A stretch of DNA of 64,000 bases from assembly GCF_001423615.1 (NCBI RefSeq), contig NZ_LMOU01000001.1:1837979-1901978 (forward strand). Direction: 5' to 3'. This DNA comes from Microbacterium sp. Leaf159 (GTDB lineage: Bacteria; Actinomycetota; Actinomycetes; Actinomycetales; Microbacteriaceae). The notes under the pieces are model-generated. The model ran no database searches and had not been told where the DNA came from. It saw nothing but the letters and a program-made list of their open reading frames with translations. Position 1 is the stretch's first letter. The number at the start of each line of letters is the position of its first letter. Positions 33,026 through 40,319 of this stretch are shown here, in pieces. Position numbers and translations under genes: made by a program.

Positions 33026-34165
33026 ATGCCGAAGGGTGACGCGAACACGGTCCTGATCGCCAACCCCGGCGCCGACCTGTACGGCTCCGATCGGATGGTG
33101 CTCGAGACCGTCCGCGCCCTCGTCGGCGCCGGCCGGAGGGTGGTCGTGACGGTGCCGCACACGGGCCCTCTCGTGCCGCTGCTCGAGGGAGCAGGCGCCG
33201 AGGTCGTCGAGTGCATGACACCGGTGGTGCGCAAAGGCCTTCTCAACCCCCGCGGACTGGTGGATCTGGTCATCACATCGATCCGATCCGTCGGCCCAGG
33301 ACTCAGGCTCATCCGTCGGGTCGATCCCGGCGCGGTGATCGTCAACACGATCACTCCCCCGCTGTGGATCCTCCTCGGCCGCCTCAGCAGACGCCTGACG
33401 GTATGCCACGTGCATGAGGGAGAGGGGTCCGTCGCCGGGGTCGTGCGTCGCGCCCTGTACCTGCCTCTCGCCTTCACGCACCGCGTGATCGCGAACAGCG
33501 CCTTCACGCGACGCGTCCTGGCATCGGCTGCACCGCAGGTGCGCGACCGCACGGTCGTCGTGCACAACGCTGTCGCCGGCCCGGAGAAGGTCGTGCCTCC
33601 GCGCGTTCCGCTCACCCCGCCGACCCGGCTGCTGTATGTCGGCCGCCTGTCGCACCGCAAGGGCGTGCACGTGGCGATCGATGCGCTCGATGCCCTCGTC
33701 CGGGACGGTCGGGACGTCAGCCTCGACGTCGTCGGCGCGGTCTTCCCCGGCAACGAGGCGTACCTCGACGAACTGCATGCGCAGGTCGAGCGCCATGGTC
33801 TGGGCGACCGTGTGTCCTTCCTCGGTTTCAAGCCGTCGGTGTGGGAAGACCTCTCACGGAGCGACATCGCCGTGATGACCTCGCTGGTCGACGAGACCTT
33901 CGGGAACACCGCCGTCGAAGCCGCACTCGCCGCGCGCCCGGCGGTGGTGAGCGAGGTCGGCGGCCTTCCCGAAGCCGTCAGCGCGTCGCAGAGCGCAACG
34001 CTGGTGCCGCCGGGAGACGCGAGCGAACTGGCGTCCGCGATCGCCGCGAAGATCGATGACTGGCCGGCCCAGGCTCAGCTCGCGGTCGCGGATTCCTCTG
34101 CGGTCGCCGAGGCCTTCTCGACCTCGCGCTACTCCGACGGAATCCTCGCCGCACTGCGCCGCTGA
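33026..34165 (+). CDS. Glycosyltransferase family 4 protein
   Basis: 379 residues, GT-B fold. N-terminal NPGADLYGSDRMVLETVRAL acceptor side, central VVHNAVAG and RLLYVGRLSHRKGVHVAIDAL at the start of the donor domain, and VDETFGNTAVEAALAARPAVVSEVGGLPE with the catalytic Glu pair. Likely adds one sugar of the repeat unit at the membrane. It starts 1 bp after the previous stop. Confidence 0.92.
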   Translation: MPKGDANTVLIANPGADLYGSDRMVLETVRALVGAGRRVVVTVPHTGPLVPLLEGAGAEVVECMTPVVRKGLLNPRGLVDLVITSIRSVGPGLRLIRRVDPGAVIVNTITPPLWILLGRLSRRLTVCHVHEGEGSVAGVVRRALYLPLAFTHRVIANSAFTRRVLASAAPQVRDRTVVVHNAVAGPEKVVPPRVPLTPPTRLLYVGRLSHRKGVHVAIDALDALVRDGRDVSLDVVGAVFPGNEAYLDELHAQVERHGLGDRVSFLGFKPSVWEDLSRSDIAVMTSLVDETFGNTAVEAALAARPAVVSEVGGLPEAVSASQSATLVPPGDASELASAIAAKIDDWPAQAQLAVADSSAVAEAFSTSRYSDGILAALRR

Positions 34166-34194
34166 AGGTCCATCGAAGTCTGCCCACAGGGCTC

Positions 34195-34224
34195 TTGTCC
34201 CCCATCCGGTGGACATGATAGGAT
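34195..34224 (+). promoter_or_regulatory. Promoter of the first surface-protein cassette
   Basis: TTGTCC (34195-34200), 18 bp, TAGGAT (34219-34224); predicted start at 34231, exactly where the first G-loop hairpin begins. The region 34196-34215 (TGTCC / GGACA) also forms a hairpin with a C-rich loop that could terminate the upstream operon. Confidence 0.55.
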
Positions 34225-34230
34225 CGCGCT

Positions 34231-34333
34231 CACTGGGGACAGTGTCATTTGGGGATGACGCTAGCCGATCGACTCGTTCTGAACGGGTCGTCGTCGGCAA
34301 CCCTGATTGGGGAATCTGGGGAATCGACAATCA
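34231..34333 (+). promoter_or_regulatory. G-loop hairpin leader of the first cassette
   Basis: CACTG-GGGA-CAGTG (34231-34244) at the predicted 5' end, GTGTCAT-TTGGGG-ATGACGC (34242-34261, competes with the first by three bases), GACTCGTT-CTG-AACGGGTC (34271-34289) and GATT-GGGG-AATC (34305-34316). Alternatively TGATTG (34304) pairs with CAATCA (34328), placing CTGGGGA in the loop and the A of the ATG in the stem. Confidence 0.6.
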
Positions 34334-34971
34334 TGGTGATTGCGCGTACATGCATGTCCATCGCGGCCCTCGCGCTCTGCGTGAGCCTGGTCGCCTGCAG
34401 CGGCGGTGACGAACCGCCGAGCGGAGCGGAACCGACGGCGACGACGTCGTCGACTCCCGCTCCTGACCCGACGGCGGGCACCTCGCCGTCAGCGAATTCA
34501 GGATCGTCCGATCCGGACTCGCCGGTCGCGAAGATCGAACGCGCCGGGCAGTCGACCACGCCGACGGTGAAGGCCGAACCGGTCGACACCTCAGGGACCG
34601 TGTCGTACAGCGACGGAGTCACCGTCCGCATCGACGAGGTCTCGTTCGGCAAAGAGACCGCGCAGGGTCCGGGAAGCTTCCCGGACCGCGAGTACGCCCG
34701 GCTGACGATCACGATCGACAACGGCTCCTCCGATGCGATCGATCTCGGCACGTCGGTACTCACCCTGCTCGACGCCGACGGCGCGACGGCCGTACGCGTG
34801 TACGCCGCCGAGGCAGACGTCATCGACTTCTCCGGCGTGCTCGCCGCGGGAGCCAGCGCCACCGCGACCTACGCGTACGCTCTCCCTGCCGATGCGCGTG
34901 ACGCCGTCACCGTCGTCGTCGACTTCGACGGAGACCACTCATCCGCCGTCTTCCGCGGAGGGCTCGACTGA
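34333..34971 (+). CDS. Putative surface lipoprotein, DUF4352-like
   Basis: 212 residues. Signal peptide with lipobox SLVAC (Cys ~22), then a ~65-residue Ser/Thr/Pro/Asp linker and a C-terminal beta-sandwich resembling DUF4352-type domains (REYARLTITIDNGSSDAIDL, ATATYAYALP). Probably anchored outside the membrane. The protein is the counterpart of the one at 49196-49828: both have an anchor, a linker and this sandwich, and both precede a giant LamG/PKD protein. Its stop overlaps an ATG by one base (TGATG). Confidence 0.75.
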   Translation: MVIARTCMSIAALALCVSLVACSGGDEPPSGAEPTATTSSTPAPDPTAGTSPSANSGSSDPDSPVAKIERAGQSTTPTVKAEPVDTSGTVSYSDGVTVRIDEVSFGKETAQGPGSFPDREYARLTITIDNGSSDAIDLGTSVLTLLDADGATAVRVYAAEADVIDFSGVLAAGASATATYAYALPADARDAVTVVVDFDGDHSSAVFRGGLD

Positions 34972-35033
34972 TGTCCGTCTCGAGCTCGTCCGCGACCACC
35001 CGATCTGACCGCTTCTCGAACCGAGGAACCTCC

Positions 35034-38000
35034 ATGACACGCACCGCCCGCGGAGCAGACCGTCTCCGCCGCGTGATCGCCGCATTCGCCGTCGCGGCGA
35101 CGGCACTGGCCACCATCGCCTTCGTCGCTCTTCCCGCGCAGTCGGCGAGCGCCGACACACCGGGTCAGCCCGACACCGTCACCGCCGACGTCCTGCCCAC
35201 CTGGCAGATCAACGGCGTCGTGTGGAGCCAGGTCGTCGCCGGCAACACGGTGTACGTCACAGGCAGCTTCAGCAAGGCACGTCCGCCGGGGGTCGCCGTC
35301 GGCGGCGCCGGCGAGATCGATGCGAACAACGTGTTCGCGTTCGACATCACCACGGGAAACCCCGTTCCGAACTTCAGCCACTCCTTCGACGGTCAGGGCC
35401 TCGTCGTCCGGGTCACCCCCGACGGCAAGACCGTGTACTTCGGCGGGGACTTCACCGCCGTCGACGGCCAGGCCCGCGCGCACGTCGCGGCGTTCGACGT
35501 CGCCACCGGCGCGATGCTCGACTGGGCACCCCGCACCGACGGACAGGTCAGAGGCTTCGCGTTCTCCGGCGACACGGTGTACGTCGGCGGCAACTTCCGC
35601 TCCAGCGGCGGGCAGCCGCGCAGCGAGCTCGCCGCCTGGAACACCACGACCAAGTCGCTCACGTCCTGGGCGCCGTCTGCGGCCGGCGACGGATTCGTCT
35701 GGGACATGGTGACGACGCCCGATGCCTCGCGCATCATCATCGGCGGGTCGTTCACGACCCTCAACGGTGCGAGTGCCTACGGCATGGCGTCGATCGACGC
35801 GGCCACCGGCACGCCCCTCCCGTGGGCTGCCACGGATCGGATCAAGACCGCCGGTCTCAACGGCGCGATCTCGAGCCTCAGCACCGACGGCACGCAGGTC
35901 TACGGCACCGGTTACGCATTCGGCGCAGGGGCATCGTTCGAGGGCACCTTCGCGGTGGATCCGTACACGGGGTCGATCAACTGGCTGAACGACTGCCTCG
36001 GCGACACCTACGCGAGCTTCCCGCAGAGTGGCGTCCTCTACTCGGTCTCCCACAAGCACGACTGCAGCGTGGTGGGAGCCTTCGGCGACACCAACCCGCG
36101 CTCGCGCTGGACGAAGGCGATCGCCGAGAGCACGACACCGACGGGCGTCATCACGAAGAAGGACGCCTACGGATGGGACTTCACCGGACTTCCGTACACG
36201 GAGCAGCTGAACTGGTACCCCGACCTCGAGTTCGGCACCTACACCAGCGCGCGCCAGGCGGCCTGGTCGGTCACGGGCAACGCGAACTACGTCGTTCTCG
36301 GCGGCGAGTTCCCGAAGGTCAACAACGTGGCCCAGCAGGGGCTCGTGCGATTCGGCAAGACGAATGTCTCGCCTCACGCCGTCGGCCCCGTCTACAACGC
36401 AGGCCTCACTCCTGCGCCCTACTCGAACGAGTCCGGTGTGGTCCGGGTCCCGTTCACCAGCGTGTGGGACCGTGACAACGCCACGATCACCTACGACGTC
36501 TTCCGCAGCCCGTCGGTGAAGATCGCGACGATCACGCGCACCGACGGACGCTTCTGGAACCTCCCCAACCTCAGCATCACCGACAGCGGGCAGACACCCG
36601 GAGCGCAGGTGCGTTACCAGGTCAGGGCGAAGGATGCCGACGGCAACGTGCAGTGGAGCGCCTGGTCGCCCTACGTGACGGTGTCGAGCACGCCTCCCGC
36701 GGCATACCGTGCCGCCGTGCGCGCGAGCGGAGCCGATCACTACTGGCGTCTCGACGAGGCGACGGGCACCCGTCTCTACGACGACGTCGGGAATGCCCCT
36801 GGCACCGCGACCGGCCTCACCCTCGGATCGAGCGGCGCCATGCTCAACGATGCGAACGCGTCGATCACGTCTGCCGGCGGCAGTTCGCCCAAGATGACGA
36901 CGCAGGACGTCGGCGCCGCACCGTCCGCGGTGACGGTCGAGGCCTGGGTGAAGACGACCAACACGAAGGGCGGACGCATCGTCGGATTCGGCGACTCCGC
37001 GACGGGAACGTCGACATCCGGCATCACCGACCGCGTGCTGTACCTCGACACCTCGGGGCGCGCGAACTTCGCGATCAACGACGGGTCCTACCGCACCGTC
37101 TACAGCCGCACCGCGGTGAACGACGGCAACTGGCACCACATCGTGGGGACCGTGGGCAGCGAGGGCATGCAGCTCTTCGTCGACGGCAAGCGCGTGGACC
37201 GCGATCAGGCCCGCACCTCGCCGAAGATCTACGACGGCTACTGGCGCATCGGCGCAGACCAGACGAACGGCTTCACCAACAAGCCGACCAACGCGGGTCT
37301 CGCCGGCACGATCGACGAGGTGGCGGTGTACCCGTCCGCGCTGACGCCCGCCGACATCCAGTCGCACTACCTGGCGAGCGGCCGCTCCGCCGCGTGGACC
37401 ACGGCTCCGGCGGACGTCTACGGCGCGGCGGTCTCGACCGACAAGCCCGACGTCTACTGGCGCCTCAACGAGACCGCGGCAGGAACGATCGTGGACTCGG
37501 CGGCAGGCGGATCGACCGGAAACCTCGCCGGAACCGTGACCCGCGGACAGGCGTCCGCGATCGGCACGGGCACGGCGACGACCTTCAACGGCACCAGCGC
37601 CGTCGTGGTCGCACAGGAAGCCTGGACGGCACCCACCACCTACAGCGCCGAGCTCTGGTTCAAGACGACGACCAACAAGGGCGGCACTCTGATCGGGTTC
37701 GGGAACACGACCAGCGGGCTGAGCGCCTCGTACGACCGTCACGTCGTCATGCAGAACGACGGCAAGCTCCAGTTCGGAAGCGGTCAGCCGCAGACGACGC
37801 TGGTGACCCCGACGGCCTACAACGACGGCCAGTGGCACCACGTCGTGGCGACGCAGGGCGCCGACGGCATGAAGCTGTGGCTCGACACGCAACTGGTCGG
37901 CAGCAACTCGATGGCGGGCTCCGAGAACTACCGCGGGTACTGGCGCATCGGTGGCGACAGGACCTGGGGCAGCACCTCCAGCAACTACTTCGCCGGAACG

Positions 38001-39746
38001 CTCGACGAGGTCGCCGTGTACTCCTCGGTGGTCTCCGAGCAGCGGGTGCGCGATCACTTCGCCGCGAGCGGTCGGACCGTGCCGGGACGCGCCCCGGTGG
38101 CCGCATTCACCTCGGTGACGGACAAGCTGAAGATCGATGTCGATGCGAGCACCTCGACCGATGCCGACGGAGGCCCCCTCGCCTATGCGTGGAACTTCGG
38201 AGACGGATCGGTCACGACCGGCGCGACGGCTTCGCACGTCTACGCCGCGGGTGGGACCTACACGATCACACTGAAGGTGACGGACAGCACTTCGCTGGTC
38301 AACACCCTCACGCGCTCCGTGACCGTCGCACCGAACCAGGCGCCGACGGCCGCGATCACCGCGACCACGGATCACCTGGATGTCGCGCTCGACGGCTCGA
38401 CGTCGACCGACCCGGACGGCACGATCGCGTCCTACGCCTGGGACTTCGGAGACGGAGCCACGGGCACCGGAGCGACGGCGACGCACACCTACGCGTCGGC
38501 CGGGGACTTCACCGTGACGCTCACCGTCACGGACGACAACGGCGCGACCGCGACCAAGACGCGCACCGTCAGCACGACGCTGGCGCCGAACCAGGCGCCG
38601 ACGGCGGCATTCACGACGGCGATCGACCAGCTCGCGGTGACCGCGGATGCCACGAGCTCGACGGATCCAGACGGAACCATCGCGTCCTACGCGTGGGAGT
38701 ACGGAGACGGCGCGACGGGCACGGGAGCGACGACCTCGCACACCTACGCGGCCGCCGGGACGTACACCGTGAAGCTCACCGTGACCGACAACAGGGGCGG
38801 CACCTCGACGCTGACCCACGACGTCGCAGTCGCGCCGAACCAGGCTCCGGTCGCGGCCTTCACCACCTCGGTGGCGAATCTGGTCGTGGGCGTGGACGCC
38901 ACGGGCTCCACGGACGCGGACGGAACGGTCTCGGCATACGCCTGGGACTTCGGAGACGGCGGCACCGGCTCCGGGGCGACGTCCTCCCACACCTACGCGG
39001 CCGGGGGCACGTTCACCGTGACCCTGACGGTGACGGACGATCGCGGGGCGACAGCCACCACGACCAAGTCGGTCACGGTCGCAGCTCCGCAGGTCTGGGC
39101 TCAGGACGCCTTCACCAGGACCGGCACCAACGGCTGGGGCACCGCCACCACCACCGGCGGCGCGTGGACGATGTTCCCGAGCAGTGCGACGGCGCTCAGC
39201 AAGTTCGCCGTCAACGGCACGGGAGGCACGGTCACCCTGTCGGCCGGGAACAACTACTCGGCATCGCTCGCCGGCTCGACGCCGTCGACGAACACCGAAG
39301 AGCGGTTCACGGTGGCGTTCAACCAGCCTTCGACGGGCGGCGGGTTCTACTTCTCCGCTCTCGGACGGCAGATCGACAACGCCAACGACTACCGCGCGAA
39401 GTTCCGGGTGGCCTCGAACGGCGTCGTGTCGCTCTGGCTGACGAAGACGATCGCCGGAGTCGAGACGGTCCTGTCGTCGACGACAGTTCCCGGACTCACG
39501 ATCACGACCGCCGACCAGCTGAGCGTCAAGTTCCAGGTGACCGGAACGAACCCGACGACGCTCAAGGCCAAGGTCTGGCGCACAGCGACCACGGAACCGA
39601 CGGCGTGGACTCTCACGACGACGGATGCCACGGCCTCGCTGCAGACCGCCGGCTACGTGGGCGTCAACAGCTACCTGTCGTCGAGCGCGACGGCTGTCCC
39701 GGTCGTCTACACGTACGACGACTTCTGGGCGGGCCCCGCGCAGTAG
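35034..39746 (+). CDS. Giant secreted protein: propeller-like N-terminus, two LamG, four PKD domains, C-terminal module
   Basis: 1570 residues. Signal peptide ending SASAD (~42). Residues ~45-430 are repeats of GDFT/GG-type strands (YVGGNFRSSGGQ, IIGGSFTTLNG), like Kelch or delta-60 propellers. A fibronectin-like segment (~450-540) follows, then LamG/concanavalin-like domains at ~555-770 and ~795-1000 (WHHIVGTVGSEGMQLFVDGK; IDEVAVY), four PKD domains ~1015-1350 (YAWDFGDG), and a C-terminal ~210-residue module from DAFTRTG to YDDFW. ATG 35034 has GAGGAA at 6 nt; an ATG at 34971 would add 21 residues. Likely binds surface glycans; enzymatic activity is not evident. Confidence 0.88.
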   Translation: MTRTARGADRLRRVIAAFAVAATALATIAFVALPAQSASADTPGQPDTVTADVLPTWQINGVVWSQVVAGNTVYVTGSFSKARPPGVAVGGAGEIDANNVFAFDITTGNPVPNFSHSFDGQGLVVRVTPDGKTVYFGGDFTAVDGQARAHVAAFDVATGAMLDWAPRTDGQVRGFAFSGDTVYVGGNFRSSGGQPRSELAAWNTTTKSLTSWAPSAAGDGFVWDMVTTPDASRIIIGGSFTTLNGASAYGMASIDAATGTPLPWAATDRIKTAGLNGAISSLSTDGTQVYGTGYAFGAGASFEGTFAVDPYTGSINWLNDCLGDTYASFPQSGVLYSVSHKHDCSVVGAFGDTNPRSRWTKAIAESTTPTGVITKKDAYGWDFTGLPYTEQLNWYPDLEFGTYTSARQAAWSVTGNANYVVLGGEFPKVNNVAQQGLVRFGKTNVSPHAVGPVYNAGLTPAPYSNESGVVRVPFTSVWDRDNATITYDVFRSPSVKIATITRTDGRFWNLPNLSITDSGQTPGAQVRYQVRAKDADGNVQWSAWSPYVTVSSTPPAAYRAAVRASGADHYWRLDEATGTRLYDDVGNAPGTATGLTLGSSGAMLNDANASITSAGGSSPKMTTQDVGAAPSAVTVEAWVKTTNTKGGRIVGFGDSATGTSTSGITDRVLYLDTSGRANFAINDGSYRTVYSRTAVNDGNWHHIVGTVGSEGMQLFVDGKRVDRDQARTSPKIYDGYWRIGADQTNGFTNKPTNAGLAGTIDEVAVYPSALTPADIQSHYLASGRSAAWTTAPADVYGAAVSTDKPDVYWRLNETAAGTIVDSAAGGSTGNLAGTVTRGQASAIGTGTATTFNGTSAVVVAQEAWTAPTTYSAELWFKTTTNKGGTLIGFGNTTSGLSASYDRHVVMQNDGKLQFGSGQPQTTLVTPTAYNDGQWHHVVATQGADGMKLWLDTQLVGSNSMAGSENYRGYWRIGGDRTWGSTSSNYFAGTLDEVAVYSSVVSEQRVRDHFAASGRTVPGRAPVAAFTSVTDKLKIDVDASTSTDADGGPLAYAWNFGDGSVTTGATASHVYAAGGTYTITLKVTDSTSLVNTLTRSVTVAPNQAPTAAITATTDHLDVALDGSTSTDPDGTIASYAWDFGDGATGTGATATHTYASAGDFTVTLTVTDDNGATATKTRTVSTTLAPNQAPTAAFTTAIDQLAVTADATSSTDPDGTIASYAWEYGDGATGTGATTSHTYAAAGTYTVKLTVTDNRGGTSTLTHDVAVAPNQAPVAAFTTSVANLVVGVDATGSTDADGTVSAYAWDFGDGGTGSGATSSHTYAAGGTFTVTLTVTDDRGATATTTKSVTVAAPQVWAQDAFTRTGTNGWGTATTTGGAWTMFPSSATALSKFAVNGTGGTVTLSAGNNYSASLAGSTPSTNTEERFTVAFNQPSTGGGFYFSALGRQIDNANDYRAKFRVASNGVVSLWLTKTIAGVETVLSSTTVPGLTITTADQLSVKFQVTGTNPTTLKAKVWRTATTEPTAWTLTTTDATASLQTAGYVGVNSYLSSSATAVPVVYTYDDFWAGPAQ

Positions 39747-39759
39747 TCAGCACAGACAT

Positions 39760-39792
39760 GAAGGGCCGAGGCGTTCACCGCCTCGGCCCTTC
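39760..39792. terminator. Terminator of the giant surface-protein gene
   Basis: 14-bp perfect arms (39760-39773 and 39779-39792), 5-nt loop, 14 nt past the stop. Confidence 0.85.
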
Positions 39793-39841
39793 TGGGTTTC
39801 ACAGGGATCCCCGGTGCCTCCTGGATCCTGAAGCCGGGCGC

Positions 39842-39985
39842 CCGGTGCCTGAACCCACGGCCAAGAGCCCAGAGCCCAGAGCCCACAGCCGACAGCCCAG
39901 TGCCAAGCGCCCTGCGCCCAGCGCCAAGCGCGAGGAGTCCTGAGCGAAGACCGCTGAGCCCAGCGCCCAGCGCCCAGGGGTTCTC
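39842..39985. repeat. Degenerate heptanucleotide repeat tract
   Basis: About 20 tandem variants of a 7-mer of type AGCCCAG / CGCCCAG / TGCCAAG, with an interruption near 39935-39955. It is non-coding in a convergent intergenic region; in-frame reading gives only low-complexity peptides. Confidence 0.75.
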
Positions 39986-40264
39986 CCCCTGCGGCGTACC
40001 TCGGGCCTACGCGGGTTCATCGAGACCCGTCCTCGCGCTGCCGGCACTGGTTGCAGAGCCCCGCGCATGCGCCAGGCGGCATGGCGCAGACTGCGGAGCC
40101 CGGCGGGCGGAGCGGGCAGGATTCGAGCACACGCTCGCTGTATTGCCGACTCACGCGCGTGTCAGAACCCCGGGCACGCCGCCCATCACGCCATCGGTCC
40201 GGCTCCGATGCACCGGAACCGCTCCCTCGTCTCACCCCGGCCCCGTCCGAGGGCGGTGGAGACA
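39986..40264. other. Intergenic stretch without supported gene
   Basis: Between the heptamer tract and the palindromic terminator. All six frames give low-complexity translations; one minus-strand frame has a cluster of Cys (CNQCRQ) but no start with ribosome-binding site. Nothing else is supported. Confidence 0.5.
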
Positions 40265-40302
40265 GTGAGGGGCCCGGACGCATATGCGTCCGGGCCCCTC
40301 AC
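40265..40302. terminator. 38-bp perfect palindrome terminator
   Basis: Arms of 19 bases, centre GCAT|ATGC, 18 bp past the stop of the beta-helix gene. Same loop-less design as the one at 20483-20528. Confidence 0.75.
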
Positions 40303-40319
40303 CTACGTCCGACTCTCGA

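Noticed and set aside
34869-38990. Minus-strand frame open for 1373 codons opposite the first giant gene
   Set aside because: High-GC shadow: the plus strand encodes clear domains (signal peptide, LamG, PKD) and the antisense translation is low-complexity Arg/Gly/Val.
40017-40283. Minus-strand frame with clustered Cys (CNQCRQ)
   Set aside because: No ribosome-binding site, overlaps the palindromic terminator, no family recognised.
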